The notes under the pieces: model-generated
Seen by the model: the letters and a program-made list of their open reading frames with translations, nothing else
The model's database searches: none
Told to the model about the DNA's origin: nothing
Made by a program: the position numbers and the translations under genes
DNA from: Limnoperna fortunei
Taxonomy: Eukaryota > Mollusca > Bivalvia > Mytilida > Modiolidae
DNA length: 64,000 bases
Direction of reading: 5' to 3'
NCBI GenBank assembly: GCA_944474755.1
Contig: OX104123.1
Coordinates: 67,201,898-67,265,897, forward strand
In this document: positions 21,835 through 32,164 of the stretch, piece by piece
Layout: every line of letters begins with the position of its first letter
Position numbering within the stretch: the stretch's first letter is position 1

Positions 21835-22514
21835 TGTTTTCCTTGTCCTCCACTATTTTTATTTGTGCCTTGGTTAACTTTTCACAGTGGTAATTAATCT
21901 ATAACCCACACTTCTCACACTTGACTCCTCTTGATTGGAGATTTCTCTTACATGTCATGCATGGTGCCTTTTCTTCGCTTGTTGTGGATGGTAAGGTTTT
22001 CAACTGCTGTTGATGTTTATCCCTGTTTACATATTGCAGTATTAGCTTATCACATTCTGTCCTAATTTTAGCATTTATTCCTGTGTATCCCCTGATTTTA
22101 TCCATTTTCTCTATTATTTGGCGTAGCATATCGATGGTGGTTGGCTCCGTTTACTTATATTTTACATTGGGAGTTGTATAGATTTATTCTATATTGTTGT
22201 ATATTGGTTAGATTATCTTATGTTGCCATTGAGACAGATACAACTTTGCCTTTTTGGTCTGTTGCTGGATAGGATTCAACATGAATGGTGTCAAGTGATT
22301 TGTATAGCTCTGTCAGGATCTGAGTAAAGTGCAGGTAGGCCGCCGGTGTAAGAGACAGTATGATGTTCCCATGCTTGTATTCAATCTGTAGGTCGGATGT
22401 TCTTGCAGTGGCAGTGGCAGCAGACAGTTTTTCTAGCGCTTTTCTCTCATTGAGCATGTAACCCTTAATTGAGGTATTTACTTTGCTTGGGGTAAAGATC
22501 TGTGTGGAAATCAT
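21835..22514 (-). pseudogene. LINE-associated N-terminal ORF with PHD-like zinc finger
   Basis: Two minus-strand frames. 22514-22218 gives IFTPSKVNTSIKGYMLNERK then ALEKLSAATATA, ILSLTPAAYLHFTQILTELY; 22129 downward gives CDKLILQYVNRDK, then PCMTCKRNLQSRGVKCEKCG, a TAG where Trp is expected, and INYHCEKLTKAQ. The C-x2-C...C-x2-C-(W)-x2-YHC pattern is a PHD-like zinc finger. Such ORFs precede endonuclease/RT regions in LINEs known to me from molluscs. Here the endonuclease and RT are missing and the C-terminal fragment at 21119-21800 follows directly, suggesting one element with a large internal deletion. The intact first frame has no visible promoter. Confidence 0.6.
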
Positions 22515-22800
22515 TTTTTTTTTGGGGGGGGGGGGGGTGGCATGATTATCAGAGTGAGTTGGTATAGAGAGCTGAATTCCACTCCGACCCTGGTTGATTA
22601 GCAGTAGATATAGTTTTCACTTGGCGAAAAGTAGCGAGATAACTCCTGCCCAGATGCTAAATATAATGAAGGATATGATACAGAGTGGTGAGTTCCACTC
22701 TAACCCTTAATGTGGATCTAGAAAAGTGAATTTGAATGTCCCTTTTGCTACCTATGAGTTGGTACAGGGTGGTGGACCCAAGACCTAATAGGTGACCTGC
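22515..22800. repeat. Poly-G run and degenerate repeats
   Basis: T9-G14-type homopolymer at 22517-22537, followed by repeated phrases (GAGTTGGTA, AGAGCTGAATTCCACTC / GTGAGTTCCACTC) at about 22555, 22690 and 22755. This is upstream of the LINE ORF on the minus strand and could be its 5' UTR. Confidence 0.45.
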
Positions 22801-23335
22801 TGTGACCATGAGCTATCTAATAATGACATATCGGTACCCACGATCTAATATTGTATTGATCGTGGATCTAAACAAGGAGTTTATAGAAGTATACCACATA
22901 ACTATGCTGCCTGAACCCAATTGTTATGCGTTAACATGTGATGTTGCTATCATAAGGAATACAATTACACCCCCTTCCATTTTGCGTCCTTTTGTTTACC
23001 ACACCGCATTTCCTAATAAAAAGGAGTTCCGTTCTCATTAAATGTAGTGATATATATTAAAAAATATAAACATGTATAATATGAAATACTTTATCCGATA
23101 TTTAATTTTATTTATGTCCTTAAACGAAAAATATTTATGGTTAACCCACAATGCAATTCCGTGTTCTTTGTTCAACATGCAGCCAAGTGAAACGTTGGGT
23201 AAACTGCCTGTGTTGTCCACCATTCTCAGTTCAGAATGGCTTTACTGCGAATATAGTTAGGTTGGTTTATAGGTAAGTTTAAGTTGAATATTTAATTTTT
23301 AAAATTTATGTTGTGATCATTCTGAATTCAGATTA
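22800..23335 (+). repeat. Segmental duplication copy A (single 35-bp unit)
   Basis: Shares ordered words with copy B: ATTTAATTTT...TATGTCCT, TATTTATGGTTAACCCAC, TTCTTTGTTCAACATGCAGC, CAAGTGAAACGTTGGG, and CATTCTCAGTTC. After these comes one instance of the minisatellite unit (TTTACTGCGAATATAGTTAG... at about 23241-23277). The right flank (GATCATTCTGAATTCAGATT) matches the sequence after the array in copy B (26430-26455). Confidence 0.8.
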
Positions 23336-23869
23336 ATTTTTATAATTATCACGGATTTTATATATTTAGTTTTATCGTCCATTACATATCGTTTTCTGTA
23401 TCTGAATGTTTGTATTGAGGAAGAATTTGACAATAACTGACAATCTGTTTACACTTACGATAAAATAATTTAAAATAGTACAGTAAATAGTTGTTTCAAA
23501 CAGAACATAATCTTCCATTACCATTATGATTTTCACGTTTTCTGGCTTAATTTTTCCTTGTTACTAGTAACCATAAACGTGAAACAGTTGCCTTATTGTA
23601 CAGTTCTGTTGTCTATATGTTAGCAGGGTTAATTGTAATTGAACTAATACAAAATAAATAATTTCGTGAAGTTGAATGAGAAAAAAATTAGTTTTGTATT
23701 GTAATGCTTTAAAATTATTTAATTTTCATATCAGTAAACACAGGGGTCACGTGAGTGAGACGTGACTGTATATACGGTTAACGTGGCTAATGTTGTTCGG
23801 TCGGTTTTCTTATATATATCCCATACCGCTCTTATATGGTATTTTCTATAATAGATCATTTCTGAACGA

Positions 23870-24306
23870 CCTAGATACAAGATTATGTACCACACCGTCC
23901 GTGAATTCCAAGAAGTAACAAACAAAAGCAATGTGATGTTACTATAAAGAATCATAATTTCAGCCCCACTCCGACCATTTTATTTCCGTTTGCTTACAAA
24001 TACACATTTCTTAATATATAGGAGTTCTGTTTTCATCCAATGGATAGACCAACGCGTCCGTGACATATGTAGACAAAAAACCAGGTATAACATGAAGTAA
24101 TTAGATCAGGTATTTAATTTTTCTGTATGTCCTAACAACCAGTATAACATGAAGTAACTTGATCAGGTATTTAATTTTTGTATGTCCTAAAAGGCAAAAA
24201 TATTAATGGTTAACCTACTATGCAATTCAAGGTTCTTTGTTCAACATGCAGCCAAGTGAAACGTTGGGATAAATTATCGTTATTGTTCGACATTCTCATT
24301 TCGGAA
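23870..24306 (+). repeat. Segmental duplication copy B, left flank of array
   Basis: Homologous to 22890-23240. It carries its own ~55-bp internal tandem duplication (GGTATAACATGAAGTAA...TATGTCCTAA at about 24083-24130 and 24137-24190). It ends at ATTTCGGAATAG, where the 35-bp array begins; the corresponding right flank resumes at 26413. Confidence 0.8.
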
Positions 24307-26412
24307 TAGTTTACTGTGAATACAGTCGGTTGTATAGGTATAAGTTTACTGTAAACACAGTCGGTTGTATAGGTATAAGTTTACTGTGAATACAGTCGTT
24401 TGTATTGGTATAAGTTGACTGTGAATACAGTCGGTTGTATAGGTATAAGTTTACTGTGAATACAGTCGGTTGTATAGGTATAAGTTTACTGTAAACACAG
24501 TCGGTTGCATAAGTTTACTGTGAATACAGTCGGTTGCATAGGTATAAGTTTACTGTAAATACAGTCGGTTGCATAGGTATAAGTTTACTGTGAATACAGT
24601 CGGTTGCATAGGTATAAGTTTACTGTAAACACAGTCGGTTGCATAGGTATAAGTTTACTGTGAATACAGTCGGTTGCATAGGTATAAGTTTACTGTAAAT
24701 ACAGTCGGTTTCATAGGTATAAGTTTACTGTGAATACAGTCGGTTGCATCAGTATAAGTTTACTGTAAATACAGTCGGTTGCATAGGTATAAGTTTACTG
24801 TGAATACAGTCGGTTGCATAGGTATAAGTTTACTGTAAACACAGTCGGTTGCATAGGTATAAGTTTACTGTAAACACAGTCGGTTGTATAGGTATAAGGT
24901 TTACTGTAAATACAGTCGGTTGCATAGGTATAAGTTTACTGTGAATACAGTCGGTTGTATTGGAATAAGTTTACTGTGAATACAGTCGGTTGTATAGGTA
25001 TAAGTTTACTGTAAACACAGTCGGTTGTATAGGTATAAGTTTACTGTGAATACAGTCGGTTGTATAGGTATAAGTTTACTGTAAACACAGTCGGTTGTAT
25101 AGGTATAAGTTTACTGTGAATACAGTCGGTTGTATAGGTATAAGTTTACTGTAAATACAGTCGGTTGTATAGGTATAAGTTTACTGTAAATACAGTCGGT
25201 TGTATAGGTATAAGTTTACTGTAAATACAGTCGGAAAACAGTCGGTTGTATAGGTATAAGTTTACTGTGAATACAGTCGGTTGTATAGGTATAAGTTTAC
25301 TGTGAATACAGTCGGTTGTATAGGTATAAGTTTACTGTGAATACAGTCGGTTGCATAGGTATACGTTTACTGTGAATACAGTCGGTTGCATAGGTATAAG
25401 TTTACTGTGAATACAGTCGGTTGCATAGGTAAAACTTTACTGTGAATACAGTCGGTTGTATAGGTATAAGTTTACTGTGAAGACAGTCGGTCGCATAGGT
25501 ATAAGTTTACTGTGAATACAGTCGGTTACATAGGTATAAGTTTACTGTGAATACAGTCGGTTGCATAGGTATAAGTTTACTGTAAACACAGTCGGTTGCA
25601 AAAGTGTAAGTTTACTGTGAATACGGTCGGTTGTATAGGTATAAGTTTACTGTGAATACAGTCGGTTGTATAGGTATAAGTTTACTGTGAATACAGTCGG
25701 TTGCATAGGTATAAGTTTATTGCAAATACAGTCGGTTGCATAGGTATAAGTTTACCTTGAATACAGTCGGTTGTATAGGTATAAGTTTACTGTGAATACA
25801 GTCGGTTGCATATGTATAAGTTTACTGTGAATACAGTCGGTTGTATTGGTATAAGTTTACTGTGAATACAGTCGGTTGTGTATGTATAAGTTTACTGTGA
25901 ATACAGTCGGTTGTATAGGTATAAGTTTACTGTGAATACAGTCGGTTGTATAGGTATAAGGTTACTGTGAATACAGTCGGTCGTATAGGTATAAGTTTAC
26001 TGTGAATACAGTCGGTTGTATAGGTATACGTTTACCTTGAATACAGTGGGTTGTATATGTATAAGTTTACTGTGAATACAGTCGGTTGCATAGGTATAAG
26101 TTTACTGTAAACACAGTCGGTTGCATAGGTATAAGTTTACTGTGAATACAGTCGGTTGTATAGGTATAAGGTTACTGTAAATGCAGTCGGTTGTATAGGT
26201 ATAAATTTACTGTGAATACAGTCGGTTGTATTGGTATAAGTTTACTGTGAATACAGTCGGTTGTATAGGTATAAGTTTACTGTGAATACAGTCGGTTGTA
26301 TAGGTAAACGTTTACCTTGAATACAGTCGGTTTTATAGGTATACGTTTACTGTGAATACAGTCGCTTGTATAGGTATAAGTTTACTGTGAATACAGCCGG
26401 TTGTATAGGTAA
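24307..26412 (+). repeat. 35-bp minisatellite array, ~60 copies
   Basis: Uninterrupted head-to-tail repeats of a 35-base unit containing the inverted-repeat core ACTGTGAATACAGT and the linker CGGTTGTATAGGTATAAG. Main variants are GTGAAT, GTAAAT and GTAAAC at the core centre and TTGT/TTGC in the linker. In the left part (about 24450-25140) G-type and A-type cores largely alternate, giving a 70-bp dimeric pattern; in the right part nearly all units are the GTGAAT type. Length/35 gives about 60 units. There are no unique spacers, so this is not a CRISPR array. Confidence 0.95.
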
Positions 26413-27344
26413 GTTTAATTCTTTAAAATTATGTGATTATTCTGATTTCGGATTAAAAAACATTTAAATTATATAGATGTTTATCCGTTCAAAAGTTAAA
26501 GACCCTTTCGGTTTTTACACCCTTCAGCAGATTATGGAACGGTTTCGAATACACAAAATCTACTGCACTTAATTCACACTTACATTCAAATTTAGGTACA
26601 AATTTACTTTCGAAAAACGCCATATCAAAACAAAAGGACTGCTGCATTTCAAAACGCTAAATATTTTTGATTATTGATTTTTGATTTCAAAAATAATTTT
26701 TTGGATCTTCAAAACGTGCATTGAGCTCGACCATACGCGTGAAAGCAGGTTTTATTTTTCAGGGAAAAAACCTTCCCAAAACACGCAGACTTTGAATAGT
26801 TTTCCTGCACTTCGGCTTCCCCTCCTTGATAAAAGTTGTTGCTGAAAAGTTGCTGAAAGTGTATTTGAACCCGGGAGTCCCTAATCTGCGGAAGGTTGAA
26901 TATTTGCTATAAAGTTTACAAGAGAAATATATTAAGTAATTTTGACCGGAGTTTTGTTTGTTTTTACAAATTAAGTCCAAAGTTCAAATTTTATATATAC
27001 ACTTGGTCATAAGTTAGGGACCACCCGGATTTTAGCGGAGGTGATTTTTTAAAACCAATATTTTTATCAATATATAACAATCCATTGTTCATCCATTGTT
27101 CATTTCACGTTTCGTGTAAAATAGTCGACTATTTTAAAGAAGTTTATGATTTTACTATTCAAAATGTATAGAAAAGACCAACAAGATATCGTTTGTAAAA
27201 ATATGCCATAAAATTGCAAAATAATAACTAAAAAAAAGTTTCTGTTTGAACCGCTGGTAATGTTACATACAAAGAGTTGGCAGGTTGAGGGTTATCAAGA
27301 TGTAAGAAAAAATCATTTGTATACATTTATTCACAAGAAAAGAG

Positions 27345-27715
27345 TCAGTATCGTGTGTATCCACCACACTTCCGGTGCAATTCTTGAACTCGTCTACTCA
27401 TGCTTTGGACAAGTCTCTGAAGTCTTCATTGAAGGAATTGCCGCCACTCATGGTTTAAAGTATCACGCAATTCTTGAATGTTCTGACATGGAGGGTCACG
27501 TTCATTCACTTTCCGGCCGATATAGTCCGGAGACATGGTGGGCCATGGTTATGTTTCGTTTGCCTCACTTGAAAGATAATCTTTGACGATGCGTGGTCTA
27601 TGAGGTCTTGCGTTGTCGTCCATGAACACGGGTCTGTTTCCAAGTGGATGCGCATCAAAATGGAGCACAAGACGGGGGTCCAGAATATGATCTCTGTATT
27701 TTAAAGCAGTTAGTA
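27345..27715 (-). pseudogene. Tc1-like transposase, C-terminal remnant
   Basis: Minus-strand frames read LTALKYRDHILDPRLVL (about 27713), FMDDNARPHRPRIVKDYLS (second catalytic Asp, about 27630-27575), then WPTMSPDYIG, RDPPCQNIQELRDTLNHEW, QRLVQSMSRRVQELH and GGYTRY with a stop at 27345. This is the C-terminal third of a Tc1-type DDE transposase. The expected NPIE-type Glu motif after SPD is altered (YIGRK), and frameshifts plus a TGA after FLQ disable it. The N-terminus and first Asp are absent. Terminal repeats were not found. Confidence 0.85.
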
Positions 27716-27889
27716 AATCGAAAAGACATGTAAATTTAACTTTAATAGACGATGAAACAGCATGTAATAATGTAAAGCTCCCGAATATGTTTGCAAATGT
27801 TTCAAAAACAAAGATGCCGTTGAACAAAATAAAAAACTGCCTGTTAAAAACGCAAAATAGAAGAACATTTTGTAGAGAAAACTGACTCT

Positions 27890-28618
27890 GTTAATGAACC
27901 TATTTCAAATTTGTCAGATTCTACAACATTACCTTGGGTTGGAATTTGTAAACAACATCATAAACAGTCAATATTAACTAACGAACATTTATATTCGGAC
28001 ATAATCATAACTGCTCAAAATATACTAAGATCCCAGTACCCAGAAACAAGCGGGTTTCAAGATACCACATTAGCACCAGTTAAAAATCGGACAGGTAGGT
28101 AAGTAACTGTGGTTTTAAATCTCAGATATCACCATCATGTCAAATTCGTCATAACCGTCGAGATAATTGGGTTTTGTCATTGCAAATTTCTAAAAATGAA
28201 ATTTTTATTTTGGACAGTTTATCATTAAAAATTACCACGTGTTTGGAATATCAGTCAGCATTTACAACAAAGAGCAGAATCAACTTGTTATTAAAATGCC
28301 CGAAACGCAGAGACAGAATGGAAACCTTGATGGCGGTCTGTTTGCAATTGCAATTGCTTTAGAAGTTTGTTTTAACTGTATTCATAGTGGGTACCCATAT
28401 CAAATTCTATCAAAAATATATGAGACAACATTAAATTAGTTGCATGGAAAGGCGACATTTTCCAAAAAGTTCAATCAATTGCATCTGTGGAAGGTCAGAC
28501 ATAATTGAAGACATGATAGGGTGTAACGGAAGATCTGACAGAATAACTTGTAATGTTTGGAGGCACAATTCATGTGTGGAAAACGATGAAAACTGGTTAT
28601 GTCTGAAACATTCGTAAT
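27890..28618 (+). pseudogene. Ulp1/C48-like protease domain plus PHD finger, catalytically dead
   Basis: Plus-strand frames read SDIIITAQNILRSQYPETSG and FQDTTLAP (about 28000-28080), QIRHNRRDNWVLSLQ (about 28143-28187), IFILDSLSLK (28200s), then QRQNGNLDGGLFAIAIALEV (about 28312-28370). After another shift, SINCICGRSDIIEDMIGCNG, RITCNVWRHNSCVENDENW and LCLKHS end at TAA 28616-28618. In Ulp1-like proteases the triad is HW, D and Cys in DCGLFA; here they read NW, D and DGGLFA, so His and Cys are both lost. The C-terminal Cys/His pattern is a PHD finger. Frameshifts near 28110, 28235 and 28440 make it a pseudogene. Such Ulp-PHD ORFs occur in invertebrate transposon-rich genomes, consistent with the repeat-bounded context. 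Confidence 0.65.
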
Positions 28619-30010
28619 GCCATTAATTTTTACTAAATTTCCACAGAATATAATACATGATAAATAAATAAATAGTTTTTTGAATTTGTATTAACGAATA
28701 ATCTCAGATGGGAAATCTGTAGCATTATGCAAGAAATTAAATTAATAATGTGTTGCAAAATGATACCACTGTCTGATGAGATCTGTTCAAGGATCGAAAT
28801 AATTGTTGTAATGTTAGGCATTAAAACATTATTTCAAAGTATAATACTTTTCAACATTTCAAATTTTGCAAAATTTCGTTTCATATATAATATATTGAAT
28901 TATATATCTTTGTAATTCAATATTTTGAAGCTTCGGACAATTAATGGTTTAAATTAATAGCTGACATGTCAATTGAAAACATCGTGGAAAAGTAATTCTA
29001 ACAAAAATGTCCTGTGGATGATTTTTTCGCAGAACATGCATCCCATCCGGTCAACTTTTTACAACTTTCACTTTGCTATAGAATTTACTAGAGGAATATA
29101 TCAACCAATTTTGACCGGAGTTTTGCATGTTTTTACAAATTGAGTCCAAAGTTGAAATTTCACTATCCGCAATACTCCTACGGACCACCCTTCCGGTAAA
29201 TTTTTGACATTTCGCTCCTTTAGAAATAAACTTGATTCATATATCACTGAATTCACTATAAAATTTACAAGAGCAATATATACAAAATTTTGACTGGGTT
29301 CAACAAGTTAAACACAATTTAGTACCAAAATTGAAAAATCGTGTTCAATTTTAGTAGACAAAAAACCCTTCCGGTCAAGCTTTAAATAACTTAAATCAAG
29401 AAAATTTAAATCATTTTATATTCATGTGTAGCAATTGTTATTATCTTTCAGAATGTTTAAATTACATCGATATGTTTACCGTTCCAAAGTTATAGGCAAA
29501 AATATACTAAAAAATCCTTCCGGTTTTTCCACCCTTCCGCAGATTAGGGACTCCCGCGAATTTGAAATATATGTACATAAATGTCTATTTACTGTGTTTT
29601 CTGCTTGAAGATAAAACTATACACATAACTGACGGTAACACTGAGGGTCTTAACTTACCTAACTTACATAATATGGACAGTGAAGAATAACACAAAAATA
29701 TATAACTCAAAATATCGATTTGTCACTGCCACTCTTCTACAAAAAATGGCTTCTATTGCGTTCCTGTGATTTATGCAAATCAGTTTAAAAATTCTAAATC
29801 TGAAAGTATTGTTTATCAAAAATTTACCAACAATAAAATAAAGTAAAATGATCTCAAATTATCAATAATTTATCTTGTAGAAAACGTCTATTTTGAAATG
29901 AAATTAAAAAACGTTATCAAAGTACTGTCATCCAAATGAAGACATCGGACATATTACATTCAGAGACATATAATTTAATGTCTCTGTTACATTTATACTG
30001 ACATATTCTT

Positions 30011-30062
30011 TGTTTGTTTGTTTGAATAGTATTTAACGCCGCTTTCGGCAATTTTTCAGCTA
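30011..30062 (-). mobile_element. SINE 3' tail fragment
   Basis: Reverse complement reads TAGCTGAAAAATTGC, CGAAAGCGGCGTTAAA and a CAAACAAACAAACA tail. This is the last ~50 bases of the family represented by 19981-20240. Confidence 0.8.
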
Positions 30063-30241
30063 TTGACGATTTCGAAATCACACAAAATCTCGCGCACGAG
30101 ATTCACCAAGAACGAGGCGTGGGTGGTGTAGATATTTCTGTGATGTAATTGTATATTAAATGCGCCTTGTTTATTCGTTAATTGCTGATTTATTACCTGA
30201 CACTTAACTTTGATGAAAGGTAAAAATGAAAGAATAATAAA

Positions 30242-31488
30242 AGATATAAGGGACCTGTCAATATTAATTGGGGGTTGGAACCGGTGCATTTCAAATTATC
30301 AGGTTTTAAAAAGGCTATGTCCTATCTCATTGAATTACAAAAAAATTGCTGTCCTAAATCAGGTTTGTTATAAAAAAAAAAGTTGTTGTCCTATCTAGTG
30401 AATACTTTTATGGTTACAATTCTATTTATGTTTGTTAAACAAATTGTGCGATTACAGTATATTGGTTTTAAATGGTTTTTTCATTGATGATATTGTTATG
30501 AAAAAAACTGTCTGTCCTATCAGTGCTTAAAATAACAAAACTTGCAGTCCCATATATATGCTAGCATAAAACAGTATGCGTCCTGTTGCACCAGTCCTAC
30601 CACCCTAATAAATACTGACCGGTCCCTAATAAACCGTGAAAATGTAAATTTAGATTATAATTTTTATACGGAAATTTTATTTAAAAAACGGGCATGTAAA
30701 AAAATATGTCTAAATCGTTAAAATCAGTGGAAAAATGCAATAGCAAATAGAAGGAAAATACATTTATTTATAGTAAAATAAAGTCATAAAAGATATTGAT
30801 TTTTTTTCAATTTTAAGTTAAAACATGTTGGTGTACAACTATTTTTAAAATGCACGTTATATTTAGATATAAGGGACCTGTCAATATTAATTGGGGGGTT
30901 GGAACCGGTGCATTTCAAATTATCAGGTTTTAAAAAGGCTATGTCCTATCTCATTGAATTACAAAAAAATTGCTGTCCTAAATCAGGTTTGTTATAAAAA
31001 AAAAAGTTGTTGTCCTATCTAGTGAATACTTTTATGGTTACAATTCTATTTATGTTTGTTAAACAAATTGTGCGATTACAGTATATTGGTTTTAAATGGT
31101 TTTTTCATTGATGATATTGTTATGAAAAAAACTGTCTGTCCTATCAGTGCTTAAAATAACAAAACTTGCAGTCCCATATATATGCTAGCATAAAACAGTA
31201 TGCGTCCTAATGCACCAGTCCTACCACCCTAATAAATACTGACCGGTCCCTAATAAACCGTGAAAATGTAAATTTAGATTATAATTTTTATACGGAAATT
31301 TTATTTAAAAAACGGGCATGTAAAAAAATATGTCTAAATCGTTAAAATCAGTGGAAAAATGCAATAGCAAATAGAAGGAAAATACATTTATTTATAGTAA
31401 AATAAAGTCATAAAAGATATTGATTTTTTTTCAATTTTAAGTTAAAACATGTTGGTGTACAACTATTTTTAAAATGCACGTTATATTT
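30242..31488. repeat. Near-identical 623-bp tandem duplication
   Basis: Copy 1 at 30242-30864 and copy 2 at 30865-31488. By eye they differ by one G in the run after TTAATT (GGGGG versus GGGGGG) and two bases near 30590/31210 (CCTGTTGCACC versus CCTAATGCACC). All other aligned lines are identical, so identity is above 99 percent. The copies are contiguous and in the same orientation. Confidence 0.95.
30246..30632. mobile_element. MITE-like element with ~30-bp inverted ends (duplicated at ~30869-31255)
   Basis: The left end AGGGACCTGTCAATATTAAT and, reversed, the right end AGGGACCGGTCAGTATTTAT match over about 30 bases, continuing into GGGG/AGGG-GTTGG/GTGG. Internally it repeats the word GTCCTATC several times. 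No coding capacity. The same element lies in both copies of the tandem duplication. Exact target-site duplication is unclear. Confidence 0.55.
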
Positions 31489-31966
31489 AGATACTTGTAG
31501 AGTAAAACATACCTTGGATAGTATATGAAGTCCTGAAAACTAATACAAATTAAAAAAAGGTAAATGAGTAAATGAAATTTTGAAAAATGTAATAATTAAA
31601 AAAAATAATTCAGTTTATTTAAAAAAATGTCATCGACAGTTTATTTGCAAAAAGTTAATTATTTTATATCGATTGCTTTTCAACATACGGCTCTTCTAGC
31701 ATTTTGTTGTTGTTGTTTACTATAAATTCTGAAAATACTATTACGTTCTTAACAACAATGTTTATGCACATGAATGTTAGTTTTCTGTTTTTGGAATACG
31801 TGTATTTGCAAATCTTTTGAAACAACTTTAACTAATGTAAAAATAATTCATTGTGATGTGTCAGTGTTATTCTTTGATCTTCCTACGATGCTCAACGGGA
31901 AGATCCGATAACTGTCGATCTTAACTCACAGAACCACGTGACTATGGGATTTCGAAAAGGTCAATA

Positions 31967-32164
31967 TTATGGCGTCCAGTGTTTTGGGGTTAAGGTTAGG
32001 GTTATTTGAGCATTTTATTGGGGGAGGAAGCAGGAGTACCCAGAGGACTCCCCGACCTTTGGTAGGAAAACTGGCAATCCTTGTCAATTAAGATTGGAGT
32101 CGAGTGCACTTATCCCGCAATGATCAGTAGTAGTCAGACTACCTTAACAACTCTGCCACCAACT
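31967..32164 (-). mobile_element. SINE with internal deletion and telomere-like insertion
   Basis: Reverse complement starts at the A box region TGGCAGAGTTGTTAAGG, lacks the B-box segment, continues with GTGCACTCGACTCCAATCTT, and contains GTACTCCTGCTTCCTCCCCC. Between AATAAAA and CTGGACGCC, normally adjacent or nearly so, lies an extra ~33 bases including CCCTAACCTTAACCCC. The last ~50 bases of the SINE are missing. Confidence 0.8.

Larger units (their letters stand above)
26413..29560. mobile_element. Repeat-bounded DNA-transposon-like unit
   Basis: Two ~110-bp direct repeats (about 26430-26545 and 29440-29556) share GATTATTCTGATTTC/TTATC..CAG, ATGTTTA(T)CCGTTC, AAAGTTA, CGGTTTTTACACCCTTC and GCAGATTA. 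A perfect 24-base inverted repeat containing GGGAGTCCCTAATCTGCGG lies at 26872-26895 and, reversed, at 29533-29556. The right side carries about three degenerate subterminal repeats of roughly 170 bp (29030-29480), each with CCCTTCCGGT or TCCGGTCAA and TATAGAATTTAC...ATTTTGACCGG; a related unit lies at 26900-26990. Inside are a Tc1 remnant and an Ulp1-like/PHD pseudogene. Superfamily and exact ends are not determined. Confidence 0.5.

Noticed and set aside
24307..26412. Possible CRISPR-like array
   Set aside because: Units are contiguous 35-bp repeats without unique spacers, in a eukaryotic repeat context; no cas-like genes.
26800..26870. Possible degenerate SINE 3' body (TCGGCTTCCCCTCC...GCTGAAAAGTTGCTGAAAG)
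   Set aside because: Similarity is short and lacks tail and head; recorded only as a possibility.
27260..27586. 108-codon plus-strand open frame
   Set aside because: Antisense shadow of the Tc1 C-terminal remnant (GGYTRY end on the minus strand).
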